DNA from: Flavobacterium chungbukense
Lineage (GTDB): Bacteria; Bacteroidota; Bacteroidia; Flavobacteriales; Flavobacteriaceae
Assembly (NCBI RefSeq): GCF_020805785.1
Contig: NZ_JAJGZV010000001.1
Coordinates: 558,001 to 622,000, forward strand
Direction: 5' to 3'
DNA: 64,000 bases
The stretch's first letter is position 1. Every line of letters begins with the position of its first letter. The notes beneath the pieces were generated by a model. That model was given only the letters and a program-made list of their open reading frames with translations. It had not been told where the DNA came from and searched no databases. This document shows, one piece after another, positions 33,476-42,882 of the stretch. A program made the translations under genes and the position numbers.

Positions 33476-34210
33476 CTATAAATAATCGTAATAAATATTG
33501 GTTAAATATAAACCATCCGCTGGAACCGAAAATCCAGCTTTTTCTCTGCTTTTACTGGCAATAATATCTTCAAAATCTGCCAGCGTAATTTTGTGTAAAC
33601 CTATGTTAATCAAAGTGCCTACAATTGCCCGAACCATATTTCTTAAAAAACGATTTGCCGAAATAGTAAAAATCAGCTTTCCTTTTTCTTGTTTCCAAAA
33701 TGCCTCGAAAATCGTGCAATCAAAAGTATTTACATCGGTATTGACTTTCGAAAAACACTGAAAATCGGTGTGTTTCAATAATAATTGCGCTGCTTCGTTC
33801 ATCAGATCAAAATCTAATTTCTGATTTACATACCAGCTCAATTCCTGTAAAAACGGATTTTTTATGGTATTGATATGATATTCGTAAGTCCTTTTTGTAG
33901 CGTCAAATCGACAATGAGCATCATCGTGAACTGGAATAATATTGAAAATCGCAATATCTTTAGGTAAATATGAATTAAGCTTATGAACCAAAACAGGAAC
34001 TTCCAAAGTCTTTTCAGTGTCAAAATGCCCAAACATTTCAGTAGCGTGAACACCTGTATCGGTTCTACCGGCTCCCATAATACTTATCTGCTCATTTAAT
34101 AAAACCGAAAAAGCCTTATTTAAAGTTTCTTGTACTGATGAGGCATTAGGCTGTATCTGCCAGCCATGATAATGTGTTCCGTTATAAGCAAATTGAATAA
34201 AATATCTCAC
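33476..34210 (-). CDS. truA: tRNA pseudouridine(38-40) synthase
   Basis: 244 residues, TruA length. The catalytic motif is GAGRTDTGVHA with Asp51; the MRYFIQFAYNGTHYHGWQIQ start and RFLRNMVRAIVGTLINIG end are diagnostic. It modifies U38-U40 in the anticodon arm; cytosolic dimer. The start is a GTG at 34210, required by the conserved MRYF N-terminus. A TACCTTTG -7 element lies 27 nt upstream within an inverted repeat. Confidence 0.95.
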   Translation of the reverse strand: MRYFIQFAYNGTHYHGWQIQPNASSVQETLNKAFSVLLNEQISIMGAGRTDTGVHATEMFGHFDTEKTLEVPVLVHKLNSYLPKDIAIFNIIPVHDDAHCRFDATKRTYEYHINTIKNPFLQELSWYVNQKLDFDLMNEAAQLLLKHTDFQCFSKVNTDVNTFDCTIFEAFWKQEKGKLIFTISANRFLRNMVRAIVGTLINIGLHKITLADFEDIIASKSREKAGFSVPADGLYLTNIYYDYL

Positions 34211-34236
34211 TTTAGAGGTTCAAAGGTTCAGAGTTG

Positions 34237-34244
34237 CAAAGGTA
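34237..34244 (-). promoter_or_regulatory. -7 promoter element of truA (TACCTTTG)
   Basis: Read on the minus strand this is TACCTTTG, an exact match to the TAnnTTTG -7 consensus of Bacteroidota, 27 nt from the truA start codon. No clear -33 TTG was found upstream of it. Confidence 0.55.
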
Positions 34245-34466
34245 CGAAAAAAAGTTGCTAAGGTTCTAAGATACTAAGATGCTAAGTTTTTTCTTTTTTT
34301 TGTGACAAAGTAACAAAGGTTCAGAGTTGCAGAGGTTTTTTTCTTTGTGTATATCTGTAGAGACGCACAGCAGTGCATCTAAAACCAGATCGAAAATTGG
34401 CAAATAATGAATTTTAAAAAACACACGAAAGACGCACTGCGGTGCGTCTCTACAAGAAAACCTTTG

Positions 34467-34474
34467 TACCTTTG
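34467..34474 (+). promoter_or_regulatory. -7 promoter element of the phosphodiesterase gene (TACCTTTG)
   Basis: TACCTTTG, an exact -7 match, 32 nt before the start codon at 34507. It lies in the right arm of the inverted repeat and mirrors the truA element. The -33 element is not evident. Confidence 0.55.
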
Positions 34475-34506
34475 CTTCTCTGAACCTTTGAGCCTTTCTA
34501 AAAAAA

Positions 34507-35001
34507 ATGACAAAAATCCTTCTTCTTTCTGATACACATAGTCATATAGACGACACAATTCTAAAATATGTCAATCAAGCTGATGAAGTTTGGCATGCTG
34601 GAGATATTGGAGATTTGAATGTTACAGATGCCATTAAAAAACTAAAACCCTTAAGAGCTGTTTATGGAAATATAGACGATGCAAAGGCAAGGATGGAATT
34701 TCCTTTGAATAATCGTTTTTCATGCGAAAATGTTTCAGTTTGGATTACTCATATCGGTGGTTATCCTGGAAAATATAATCCTAACGTAAGGGAAGAAATA
34801 GCGCTGAACCCACCGAAATTATTCATCTGCGGACATTCGCATATTTTGAAAGTGATGTTTGATAAGAAAAATAATTTATTGCACATGAATCCGGGTGCTG
34901 CCGGAAAAAGTGGTTTTCATAAAGTAAGAACCATGCTCCGATTTGTAATTGATGATGATAAAATAAAAGATTTAGAAATTATCGAAATAGGAGCGAAGTA
35001 A
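34507..35001 (+). CDS. YfcE/MJ0936-type metallophosphoesterase
   Basis: 164 residues. All metal motifs are present: LLLSDTHSHIDD, VWHAGDIGD, VYGNIDD, WITHIGGYPG and ICGHSHILKV. The family (YfcE, MJ0936, YsnB) hydrolyses phosphodiesters in vitro; the physiological target is unknown. Cytosolic. The downstream histidine-kinase gene is convergent with 2 nt between the two stops. Confidence 0.9.
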   Translation: MTKILLLSDTHSHIDDTILKYVNQADEVWHAGDIGDLNVTDAIKKLKPLRAVYGNIDDAKARMEFPLNNRFSCENVSVWITHIGGYPGKYNPNVREEIALNPPKLFICGHSHILKVMFDKKNNLLHMNPGAAGKSGFHKVRTMLRFVIDDDKIKDLEIIEIGAK

Positions 35002-35003
35002 TT

Positions 35004-35897
35004 TTAATGTGGCAGCGGAATCTGAATTTTTATCTGAGTTCCTGTATTTTCTTTTGAGTTAATGGAAATAGTTCCTTTATATTTTTTGATTCTCGCTCTA
35101 ATTCGGTTTAAGCCAAAACCTTCTAAATCTTTTGGTTTTTGAGTTTTAAAGCCAATTCCGTCATCTTCAATACGTAAAATCAATTGAGCGTTTTTTTCAA
35201 TTATTGAAAGTTTAGCTTTTTTTGCTTTACTGTGTTTTATAATGTTGTTAAATAATTCACTAACAATAAAGTAAATTTTCATTTCAAATTTTTCAATATA
35301 TCTTTTGTTTGTTGGAATAGAACTTGAAAATTCAAAACTAATGGCTGAATTGGAGTTTTTTTCGCATAAATCTTCCAAAGCATAGATTAGCCCAAAACGA
35401 ACTAAAAGTGAAGGGACTAAATCGTGAGACATGTCCCGTAAAAGCTCATGTGCTTGAGATAAGATCGTTTTAGCCTTAATAATTTCTTCCGATTTAATTT
35501 CTTTCTTTACTGTAAAAGTATTTAAGTGCAATCCGGCAGACGAAAGTAAAGAGTTGATATTGTCGTGGAGAAACGAAGCAATTTTTTTTCTTTCTATTTC
35601 TTGAGAATCGATACTAGAGTTGATAATGTCGAGAAGTATTTTTTGCTTCGTATCTTTTCGTTTTATTTTTTGTTTCAGCTTATTGTTTTGGTAGATATAA
35701 TAAAACAGAAGAAAAATAATGATAATCAGAATAATGGATAGACTTACTATTTTTTTTTCTGTTAATTGAATTCCTTCATTGTTCTGATGGTTTAAAGCAG
35801 TTTCAGTTTTACTTATGTTTACAGCTTGCTGAGATAAATCAGTCGTTTTGACAGCAAAAGAAAAAAATAGATATAACAGAAAATGAAGACCAAACAT
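35004..35897 (-). CDS. Sensor histidine kinase, NarX/DesK type
   Basis: 297 residues: signal or first span (1-16), a short periplasmic loop (about 17-49), a membrane span (50-68), a HisKA_3 dimerisation helix with H111 in KKIASFLHDNINSLLSSAG, and an HATPase domain (IVSELFNNIIKHSKAKKAKL, RIEDDGIGF, GFGLNRIRARIKKY). The short sensor suggests membrane or envelope sensing. It is cotranscribed with the response regulator upstream (10-nt gap). Confidence 0.93.
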   Translation of the reverse strand: MFGLHFLLYLFFSFAVKTTDLSQQAVNISKTETALNHQNNEGIQLTEKKIVSLSIILIIIIFLLFYYIYQNNKLKQKIKRKDTKQKILLDIINSSIDSQEIERKKIASFLHDNINSLLSSAGLHLNTFTVKKEIKSEEIIKAKTILSQAHELLRDMSHDLVPSLLVRFGLIYALEDLCEKNSNSAISFEFSSSIPTNKRYIEKFEMKIYFIVSELFNNIIKHSKAKKAKLSIIEKNAQLILRIEDDGIGFKTQKPKDLEGFGLNRIRARIKKYKGTISINSKENTGTQIKIQIPLPH

Positions 35898-35907
35898 AGG
35901 ACCTGTT

Positions 35908-36567
35908 TTACGAATTAATCAAATTGTTTTTAAGTGCATATTTTACTAACCCAATTGTGCTTCTGATGTTTAGTTTTCTCATAATGTTTTTGCGGTGTGT
36001 TTCTACAGTATGAGAACTGATGAAAAGTTTTTCGCTAATTTCTTTTCCGCTATATTCTAAAGCAATTAATATGATAATTTCAATCTCACGCGGACTCAAA
36101 ATCGGATTTTCGATTACCGCATTCTGATTCAATTTTGGATTGTCTTTGAAAGTATTAAAAATCTTTTTTCTCACACCGTCACTGAAATATTCCTGACCCT
36201 CATAAACAGCTCCAACAGCTTCAATGATATTCTCACCTGCGCAGTTTTTGGTTAAATAGCCTTTTGCACCAAGTTTCATTACCTCTTTAATGATTTTTAG
36301 GTCATCATAACTAGACAGGATAATTACTTTACAGGTAGATTTTTTATCTTTAAATTCTTTTAAAGTTTCAATTCCGTCTTTTTTGGGCATACTGATATCC
36401 AGAATTAAAACATCAGCCTGATCTGAAATAACATCATTGTAAACAGTAGTTCCGTCAAGAGAACTGCCTGCCACTTCAAAATTTGGAACAGTTTTCAATA
36501 AGTTAGAAAGTCCATCAATCAATACTTGATGATCATCTGCAAGATGGATTTTTATTTTTGATGTCAT
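35908..36567 (-). CDS. NarL/LuxR-family response regulator
   Basis: 219 residues. The receiver domain has phosphate acceptor Asp57 in ADVLILDISMPKKDG and KGYLTKNCAGENIIEAV. The C-terminal LuxR helix-turn-helix is ILSPREIEIIILIALEYSG, KEISEKLFISSHTVETHRKN. The frame can be extended to 36675, but the ATG at 36567 (MTSKIKIHLADDHQV) places the acidic pair at the normal distance. Partner of the kinase downstream. Confidence 0.93.
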   Translation of the reverse strand: MTSKIKIHLADDHQVLIDGLSNLLKTVPNFEVAGSSLDGTTVYNDVISDQADVLILDISMPKKDGIETLKEFKDKKSTCKVIILSSYDDLKIIKEVMKLGAKGYLTKNCAGENIIEAVGAVYEGQEYFSDGVRKKIFNTFKDNPKLNQNAVIENPILSPREIEIIILIALEYSGKEISEKLFISSHTVETHRKNIMRKLNIRSTIGLVKYALKNNLINS

Positions 36568-36637
36568 TTTGTTGGAAAACAAATTAAAATACAAAATTAT
36601 ACAAAAATACTTACAATAATTTATTTTGGAGCATAAA

Positions 36638-36665
36638 AAAACCCGAATAATTAAATCCGGGTTTT
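36638..36665 (-). terminator. Hairpin terminator after the DUF4293 gene
   Basis: Arms AAAACCCG / CGGGTTTT with a 12-nt loop, followed on the minus strand by TTTT. Located between the DUF4293 stop and the response-regulator promoter. Confidence 0.75.
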
Positions 36666-36694
36666 CTTCGCACAAATAAATTAAGTTTATAGGT

Positions 36695-37105
36695 TTACCT
36701 CAAACGATCTACAGATTTTACAAGATCTTCATCCTTCTTGATGGCCTTATTAGCTAAAACTAATAACACGATAGCAACAATCGGCATAAACATCCCAATA
36801 CCTTTCTCAGAGACTTCAGCCTCTCCAGATAAATTTAGTGATCGATATACAAATAATCCTAATAAAATTAAGTTTAATATTATGTTTAGTCTGTTTAACA
36901 CAAACTGATTTTGTCTCTTCTTAAATGAAATTATACTAATAATGCTAAGCATCGTTGTTAAGCCTAATAAAATAGTATAAAGTTGGTCTTGCATAAAAAA
37001 GAAAGGCTTTCCTGCGGCAGTTGTCCATAAAGGAACAAAAAGCATTAAAATGCCCGTTGCAGCAAAAGCTAGAATTAAATATACAGTCTGAATTCTTTGT
37101 ATCAT
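36695..37105 (-). CDS. DUF4293 membrane protein
   Basis: 136 residues with four membrane spans: MIQRIQTVYLILAFAATGIL, LYTILLGLTTMLSIISIISF, LNIILNLILLGLFVYRSL, GMFMPIVAIVLLVLANKAIK. It matches DUF4293, a Bacteroidota family typically divergent from rho, as here. Function unknown. Confidence 0.87.
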   Translation of the reverse strand: MIQRIQTVYLILAFAATGILMLFVPLWTTAAGKPFFFMQDQLYTILLGLTTMLSIISIISFKKRQNQFVLNRLNIILNLILLGLFVYRSLNLSGEAEVSEKGIGMFMPIVAIVLLVLANKAIKKDEDLVKSVDRLR

Positions 37106-37288
37106 GGTCTAAAAATGTTTTACAAAAATATATTTTCTTTTTTTAAAATACTATTGTATGATTAAATTTTATTCGTATTATTGCATCATAATACCGTAAG
37201 CACTTCATACTGCGGTCAATTCAAATTAATTATCTACCTATTCTTTTTACAGTATTTCCTTTAAAATAATTAAATTCATAGAATATTC

Positions 37289-39148
37289 ATGTTTGATATT
37301 TCTGCATTAAAAGAAATGAAGCTTGCTGAGCTTCAAGAAATAGCTAAGTTAGCTAAAACAATAAAGATTAATGGTGTCAAAAAAGAGACTTTAATTAGTC
37401 AGATTTTAGCACACCAAGAAAGTACTCTTGCACCTGCAGAAGCTCCTCAGACAGCTGTAGTTTCTGAATCTAAAGAAGAAAAACCAAAACGAGCTAGAAT
37501 TGCGCCAGCAAAAACTAAAGCAGCAAATACCAAAAATACACCCGTTTTAGAATTTGATAAAGCAGAGGAAACCGTTCAAAAAAACGATACTGCTCAAGCA
37601 GCAGAGCCAATTGCAGAAGAGTTACCTACAACAGAAGCACAAGAAAATAAAGCGCCAGCAGTAAAAAAGGATCCGAAAATTGTAAAATTCAATAAGTCGG
37701 CATATGAGAAGAAAGTGGCGTTGAAAAAAGAAAAAGTAGCTGTAGAAGAAATACCAGCAGAACAAGTTACAGAGCCAGCATCTTTAGAACAAGCACCATC
37801 CGAAACTATTATTTCTGAGCCAGTAGCTGAAACAGCTGAGAAAAGTCCAGTAATTGCTCCGGTAAAAAAGATTAATCCTAATCAGAATAAAAATCCGAAC
37901 CAAAACCAAAATCAAAACCCGAATCAGAATCAAAATCAAAACGGGAATGGTAACGGAAACGGAAATCATAACAATCAAAATCCTAATCATAAAAATAAAA
38001 AAAGCAATAATTTCAGAGATTCAGATTTCGAATTTGATGGAATTATAGAAAGTGAAGGCGTTCTTGAAATGATGCCTGATGGTTACGGATTTTTGCGTTC
38101 TTCAGATTATAATTATTTAGCTTCTCCAGATGATATTTATTTATCAACTTCACAAATCAGATTATTCGGTCTTAAAACCGGAGATACTGTAAAAGGTGTG
38201 GTTCGTCCTCCAAAAGAAGGCGAGAAGTTTTTTCCTTTGGTTCGTGTATTAAAAATTAATGGCCACGATCCACAAGTGGTGCGCGATAGAGTTTCTTTCG
38301 AACACTTAACACCAGTTTTCCCTTCAGAAAAATTTAAATTGGCTGAAAAAGGAAGCTCAGTTTCAACTCGAATTATAGATTTGTTTTCTCCAATTGGTAA
38401 AGGACAACGTGGAATGATCGTTGCGCAGCCAAAAACGGGTAAAACAATGCTTTTAAAAGATATTGCAAACGCAATTGCTGCAAATCATCCGGAAGTTTAT
38501 TTGATCGTTCTTTTGATTGACGAACGTCCTGAGGAGGTTACAGATATGCAGAGAAGTGTTCGTGGTGAAGTTATCGCTTCTACTTTTGATAGAGAGCCAC
38601 AAGAACACGTAAAAATTGCAAATATAGTATTAGAGAAAGCAAAACGTTTAGTAGAATGTGGTCACGATGTTGTGATTTTATTAGATTCTATTACGCGTTT
38701 AGCTAGAGCTTACAACACAGTTCAACCAGCTTCTGGAAAAGTATTAAGTGGAGGTGTTGATGCCAATGCATTACAAAAACCAAAACGTTTCTTCGGAGCA
38801 GCTAGAAATGTAGAAAATGGTGGTTCTTTAAGTATAATCGCAACTGCATTGACAGAAACAGGTTCTAAAATGGACGAAGTGATCTTCGAAGAATTTAAAG
38901 GAACAGGTAATATGGAACTTCAATTAGATCGTAAGATAGCTAATAAACGTATTTTCCCAGCAATCGATCTTACTTCATCAAGTACACGTCGCGATGATTT
39001 ATTATTAGACGAAAAAACGTTACAAAGAATGTGGATTATGCGTAAATATCTATCCGATATGAACCCAGTAGAATCAATGGATTTCGTAAACGATCGTTTC
39101 AAGAAAACGAAGAATAATGAAGAGTTTTTGATTTCGATGAATGACTAG
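37289..39148 (+). CDS. rho: Transcription termination factor Rho with long low-complexity insertion
   Basis: 619 residues against about 420 in E. coli. The Rho_N helical domain (about 4-38, [20 protein letters not shown]) is followed by a ~205-residue insertion: charged and Ala/Glu/Pro-rich to residue ~190, then an Asn/Gln/Gly tract (~191-232, [18 protein letters not shown]). The RNA-binding cold-shock domain follows ([20 protein letters not shown]), then the ATPase with Walker [12 protein letters not shown] at about 380-390 and [13 protein letters not shown]. Factor-dependent termination. The insertion is typical of Bacteroidota Rho. Confidence 0.97.
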   Translation: MFDISALKEMKLAELQEIAKLAKTIKINGVKKETLISQILAHQESTLAPAEAPQTAVVSESKEEKPKRARIAPAKTKAANTKNTPVLEFDKAEETVQKNDTAQAAEPIAEELPTTEAQENKAPAVKKDPKIVKFNKSAYEKKVALKKEKVAVEEIPAEQVTEPASLEQAPSETIISEPVAETAEKSPVIAPVKKINPNQNKNPNQNQNQNPNQNQNQNGNGNGNGNHNNQNPNHKNKKSNNFRDSDFEFDGIIESEGVLEMMPDGYGFLRSSDYNYLASPDDIYLSTSQIRLFGLKTGDTVKGVVRPPKEGEKFFPLVRVLKINGHDPQVVRDRVSFEHLTPVFPSEKFKLAEKGSSVSTRIIDLFSPIGKGQRGMIVAQPKTGKTMLLKDIANAIAANHPEVYLIVLLIDERPEEVTDMQRSVRGEVIASTFDREPQEHVKIANIVLEKAKRLVECGHDVVILLDSITRLARAYNTVQPASGKVLSGGVDANALQKPKRFFGAARNVENGGSLSIIATALTETGSKMDEVIFEEFKGTGNMELQLDRKIANKRIFPAIDLTSSSTRRDDLLLDEKTLQRMWIMRKYLSDMNPVESMDFVNDRFKKTKNNEEFLISMND

Positions 39149-39153
39149 AGGAA

Positions 39154-39307
39154 GGGATAAAGGTTTAAAGTAACAAAGTAACAAAGTAACAAAGTTTTTT
39201 ATCTTTGAGTTAAAATACAATAAAAAAAGGATGAGTTAACAACTCATCCTTTTTTTATTTGTACAGATTATAAACTTTGTCCCTTTGTTACTTTGAACCT
39301 TTGTCCC
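39154..39307. repeat. Inverted-repeat spacer downstream of rho
   Basis: Outer arms 39154-39178 (GGGATAAAGGTTTAAAGTAAC...) and 39283-39307 match at 23 of 25 positions; the left arm continues as a short run of GTAACAAA tandem units. It encloses the rho terminator. Confidence 0.7.
39222..39256 (+). terminator. Strong intrinsic terminator of rho (bidirectional)
   Basis: Arms AAAAAAAGGATGAGTT / AACTCATCCTTTTTTT are perfect over 16 bp with a 3-nt loop AAC and T-runs on both strands. It ends rho and also the convergent peptidase gene. Confidence 0.92.
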
Positions 39308-39320
39308 TAATAGTAAGAAT

Positions 39321-40337
39321 CTACTTCTTATCAACTACCGGTCTATTCTCTCTATTGGCTAAATCCCAAGCAAGAACGAAGGCCAGTTTTGTTCTTTTTG
39401 TTAAAGCATCGTACTCAATTTTTTCTGGAGTATCATCTTTTCCGTGGTAATCTTCGTGTACACCGTTGAAGAAGAAGATTGATGGAATACCATGTTTGGC
39501 AAAGTTGTAGTGATCAGAACGCTCATAAAAATGATTAGGATCTTTAGGGGCATTAAATTTAAAATCCAAGTCCATTTTGATGTATTTCTCATTTTGAGCC
39601 ACAACAGCATTGTGTAAATCAGATGATAATCTGTCTGCGCCAATTACATATACATAATTATTTGTCTTTGAATGTTCAACATCACGACGTCCAATCATGT
39701 CAATGTTGATATCGGCAATGGTATTGGCAATTGGAAATAACGGATTTTCAGAATAAAAACGAGATCCATGTAACCCGTGCTCTTCTCCAGTTACGTGAAG
39801 AAACAAAATAGAGCGTTTTGGGCCATGACCTTGTTTTTTAGCTTTAGCGAAAGCTTTTGCCATTTCGATAACCGCCACAGTTCCAGATCCGTCATCATCA
39901 GCTCCATTATAAACTTCACCATTTTTAATTCCAACATGATCATAATGCGCAGAAATAACTAAGATTTCATCTGGTTTTTCAGAACCTTCGATGAAAGCCC
40001 AAATGTTTTCAGAGTCAGCTAAATTCTCGTTTCTTCGTGCATTTAAGAATGCTGCAGGAATATGCTGGTAATAATCTGAAGCTCCTTTTGGAAAAGATAC
40101 GCCACTTTTTTTGTATTGTTCAATCATATAAAGACCCGCTTTTTTCTGTCCAGGAGAACCCGTTTCACGACCTTCCATTTCGTCAGAAGCAATTTTGTAA
40201 AGCATTTTTTTAAGATCTTTTTCAGAAATCGCATTAACGTATTTTGTTGGATCTGAGTTGTCTTTAGGTGCTGTTGACTGCGCAGTTTTACATGAATACG
40301 CAGAAACAACTAATAATAAAAGGAGTAGTTTTTTCAT
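39321..40337 (-). CDS. M28-family zinc metallopeptidase, lipoprotein
   Basis: 338 residues. The lipoprotein signal is LLLLLVVSAYSC, Cys16. The M28 catalytic domain has HYDHVGIKNGEVYNGADDDG (zinc and bridging Asp), TGEEHGLHGSRFYSE (catalytic Glu-Glu), NIDMIGRRDVEHS and SDHYNFAKHGIPSIFFF. An envelope aminopeptidase or dipeptidase of the PepF/Q-like class. The DUF3667 gene lies 8 nt upstream, so the two may be cotranscribed. Confidence 0.93.
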   Translation of the reverse strand: MKKLLLLLLVVSAYSCKTAQSTAPKDNSDPTKYVNAISEKDLKKMLYKIASDEMEGRETGSPGQKKAGLYMIEQYKKSGVSFPKGASDYYQHIPAAFLNARRNENLADSENIWAFIEGSEKPDEILVISAHYDHVGIKNGEVYNGADDDGSGTVAVIEMAKAFAKAKKQGHGPKRSILFLHVTGEEHGLHGSRFYSENPLFPIANTIADINIDMIGRRDVEHSKTNNYVYVIGADRLSSDLHNAVVAQNEKYIKMDLDFKFNAPKDPNHFYERSDHYNFAKHGIPSIFFFNGVHEDYHGKDDTPEKIEYDALTKRTKLAFVLAWDLANRENRPVVDKK

Positions 40338-40345
40338 TCCTATAG

Positions 40346-41347
40346 TTAGTGTAAATTAATAAATGTGTAAAGAACGTAAAAGGTTAGTAAAAAAAGAATA
40401 AAAAATGAGTTTATAATGAATAAACAAATGCTTTTAGCAAAGGAAACTATTCTAGATTCGCCATAAAAACGATGATGTGCAGGGAAAAAATAATACAGCA
40501 TCCAAATCGTTCCAATGAAAGACGTAATTCCGGAAATATAAGACATCGGGCTATTTTCTCCAAAAAGACCAACAAGTCTGTCAATTATAAACATGATGAG
40601 AAAAATGAGCAGCAGAAACGAAAAATAATGGAGCGTAAAAATACCATGATCAAAATAGTACCATCTCTTTTTGTTATGAAAAAGCCACAAGAAAAAAGCA
40701 AAAAATGGCATTACAATGAATAGGATTTTCGGAAGATTATGAAAAAAAGATTCGATAAATTTTTCAATTATCTCTCTTTTAGTATATTTTTCGGTAACGT
40801 GAACGGCTTTTTCATAAAACCAGTAGGTTGTTGTATTAAGCTTTTCACTTTCCTTTCCATATTTCTGAATGGAATCAATTTCTTTCATTGTTTTCAAGTG
40901 AAAATAGGATTTGTCTACTGTTTTCGATTTTAAATATGATTTTTCTTTCCAGTTTCCCTTTTCTTTTTTAAGTTCTTTTTCAAAATTAGACGTGATTTCC
41001 TGGTCATTTTTCGTTAGATCCTCAGTTATATTACTTGGAAATAATGCAATTAAAAGAAAGGTTATGAAACTTATAAAGATATAAAGACGAACAGGAGCCA
41101 GATAAGACAATCTTTTTCCTGAAAGATATTCTTTTGTAAGCGTCGAAGGTTTGAAAAGAAGATTTCGAATTGTTTTCCAAAATGCATTTTCATAATGTGT
41201 TAAATCTTCAAAGAAGTGAATAAACAAATGATGAAAAGTTTTTCGGCTGTCGGTGTTTTCTTGTCCGCAGTTTGGACAGAATTTTTGTTCTACAACGTGC
41301 CTGCAGTTCAAACAGGTTTTATCTTCTCTAATTTTGCTATGTGACAT
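40346..41347 (-). CDS. DUF3667 membrane protein with N-terminal zinc ribbon
   Basis: 333 residues. An N-terminal zinc ribbon CLNCRHVVEQKFCPNCGQ is followed by RKTFHHLFIHFFEDLTHYEN, KTIRNLLFKPSTLTKEYLSG and KRLSYLAPVRLYIFISFITF, the DUF3667 hallmark. A charged coiled-coil-like loop (about 110-190) and four more spans follow. Inner membrane. Unknown function, common in Bacteroidota. It precedes the M28 peptidase by 8 nt. Confidence 0.87.
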   Translation of the reverse strand: MSHSKIREDKTCLNCRHVVEQKFCPNCGQENTDSRKTFHHLFIHFFEDLTHYENAFWKTIRNLLFKPSTLTKEYLSGKRLSYLAPVRLYIFISFITFLLIALFPSNITEDLTKNDQEITSNFEKELKKEKGNWKEKSYLKSKTVDKSYFHLKTMKEIDSIQKYGKESEKLNTTTYWFYEKAVHVTEKYTKREIIEKFIESFFHNLPKILFIVMPFFAFFLWLFHNKKRWYYFDHGIFTLHYFSFLLLIFLIMFIIDRLVGLFGENSPMSYISGITSFIGTIWMLYYFFPAHHRFYGESRIVSFAKSICLFIINSFFILFLLTFYVLYTFINLH

Positions 41348-41394
41348 TGAGCTGGTTGATTAATTTGTTTTTGGTTGGGTTGAGTTATATGGTA

Positions 41395-42168
41395 TTATTT
41401 TTTTAGAACTTCATTTAAGAAAAGCTGTAAATGCTCAAAAGATCTTTTAGCTGCAACAGGATTGTAAGCTGCGCCTTTAGAATTATCGCTTCCAGCTTCT
41501 GGATTGGTAAACGAGTGAACGGAATTAGCATAATAAATCATTTGCCAGTCTGCTTTAGAATCGCGCATTTCTTGCTGAAAAGAAGTAATTTCATCTTTAG
41601 AAACAAACGGATCATCGGCTCCGTGGCAAATTAAAACTTTTGTAGAAATAGCTTCAGTTTTTCTGCTAGCATCTTTACCTAAACCGCCGTGAAACGATGC
41701 AACTCCTTTAAGGTTTAAATGACCTCTGGCAGCTTCTAAAACTCCTGTTCCTCCAAAACAATATCCAATTGCAACAATGTTATCGGCGTTGGCTCCAGAT
41801 TTTACCAATTCTTTTAAAGCGGCGTCAATACGTTTTTGATAGGCTTCGTAATTCGTTTTATAAAAACCAGCTTGTTTTCCAGCTTCACCCGTATTTTTAG
41901 GATAGTTTCCTTCTCCATAAATATCAGCTATAAATACATGGTATCCTAGTTTAGATAAATTTTCTGCTATTCCTTTAGAAGCATTATCAATTCCGAGCCA
42001 TGCTGGCAGAAGTAAGATTCCGGGATTGTTAGCGCTTTTTTTAGCAGATTTTATAAATAAGCCGTTTAATTGCTGGCTGCCTTCAGTGTATTTTACAGGT
42101 TTTAATTGTGCGTTCATAAGGTTGGAAAATAAGATTGCACTGAATAAAATTAGAGCTGTGTTTTTCAT
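41395..42168 (-). CDS. Dienelactone hydrolase family protein, exported
   Basis: 257 residues. A signal peptide (MKNTALILFSAILFSNLMNA) is followed by an alpha/beta-hydrolase: GILLLPAWLGIDNASKGIAE, GYHVFIADIYGEGNYPKN, nucleophile motif AIGYCFGGTGVLEAARG with Cys, LICHGADDPFVSKDEI (Asp) and ANSVHSFTNPEA (His). The Cys nucleophile is characteristic of dienelactone hydrolase. The frame extends to 42222, but the ATG at 42168 gives the proper signal peptide. Substrate unknown; periplasmic. Confidence 0.88.
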   Translation of the reverse strand: MKNTALILFSAILFSNLMNAQLKPVKYTEGSQQLNGLFIKSAKKSANNPGILLLPAWLGIDNASKGIAENLSKLGYHVFIADIYGEGNYPKNTGEAGKQAGFYKTNYEAYQKRIDAALKELVKSGANADNIVAIGYCFGGTGVLEAARGHLNLKGVASFHGGLGKDASRKTEAISTKVLICHGADDPFVSKDEITSFQQEMRDSKADWQMIYYANSVHSFTNPEAGSDNSKGAAYNPVAAKRSFEHLQLFLNEVLKK

Positions 42169-42213
42169 AATTCGACAATTTTTAACAAATATCAGAAATA
42201 ATATGTTACAAAA

Positions 42214-42243
42214 AAACCTCACAAGTAAATTCTTGTGAGGTTT
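42214..42243 (-). terminator. Terminator after the Lrp/AsnC gene
   Basis: Perfect 12-bp arms AAACCTCACAAG / CTTGTGAGGTTT, loop TAAATT, followed on the minus strand by a short T-run. Confidence 0.85.
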
Positions 42244-42276
42244 GTAACGAATATTGTATTGTAAGAATAAATATAT

Positions 42277-42729
42277 TTATAGTGATATATTCCTTTTGAA
42301 AGCACAGCCCAATTCTACAATCGAATCAGTCTTTGCAATTCCTGGAATTCCATCGATTTTTTCATAAAGAATACGACGCATATGTTCGTGATTTTTGGCA
42401 ATTATTTTAATGTACAAAGTAAAAGATCCTGTTACATAATAACATTCCGTGATTTCAGGAATTTGTTTTAATGCTTCGATAATTCGATCAGAATCAGAAT
42501 CTTTGTTTAAGGTAATTCCAGTAAAAGAAGCCCAGTCGTAACCAATTTTCTTTTCTTGAATAATAGGCTTAATTCCGCCAATTACACCTTGTTCAATCAT
42601 TCTATTAATGCGCTGATGCACCATGGTATTAGATATTTTCAAATTAGCTGCGATCGCAGAAAAAGCCATTCTGCCGTCTTTTTCTAATTCCTTAATAATA
42701 CTAATATCAAATTCGTCTAATAATTCCAT
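42277..42729 (-). CDS. Lrp/AsnC-family transcriptional regulator
   Basis: 150 residues. An N-terminal winged helix-turn-helix (LDEFDISIIKELEKDGRMAF, SAIAANLKISNTMVHQRINR) is followed by a RAM ligand-binding domain (FTGITLNKDSDSDRIIEALK, TGSFTLYIKIIAKNHEHMRR). It is divergent to rocD, and the shared 220-bp promoter region carries repeated TCAAAATA half-sites, so it probably controls ornithine/arginine catabolism and itself. The effector is likely an amino acid. Confidence 0.93.
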   Translation of the reverse strand: MELLDEFDISIIKELEKDGRMAFSAIAANLKISNTMVHQRINRMIEQGVIGGIKPIIQEKKIGYDWASFTGITLNKDSDSDRIIEALKQIPEITECYYVTGSFTLYIKIIAKNHEHMRRILYEKIDGIPGIAKTDSIVELGCAFKRNISL

Positions 42730-42882
42730 TCAATAATACTCTTTAAAAATCTGTTGTTGCTGATTTATAAAAGTAATTCTTTTTTTTAATAATCAATCAT
42801 AAAAGAAACTTTCTAATAAATTAAATATGTTTTTTAATAGGTTTTAAATGTGTTTTTTGACTTAATAATCGTTATTTTTAGG

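Larger units (their letters stand above)
34217..34494. repeat. Nested inverted-repeat element between truA and the phosphodiesterase gene
   Basis: The outer arms (34217-34245 and 34466-34494) are 29 nt and match at 26 positions. Inside are perfect 13-bp arms TGTAGAGACGCAC (34356-34368) / GTGCGTCTCTACA (34442-34454) and the palindrome GACGCACTGCGGTGCGTC. No gene. Each outer arm carries a TACCTTTG element facing the gene next to it. Confidence 0.8.

Noticed and set aside
37784..37990. 68-codon minus-strand frame inside rho
   Set aside because: It arises from the Asn/Gln-rich codons of rho read backwards; not a gene.
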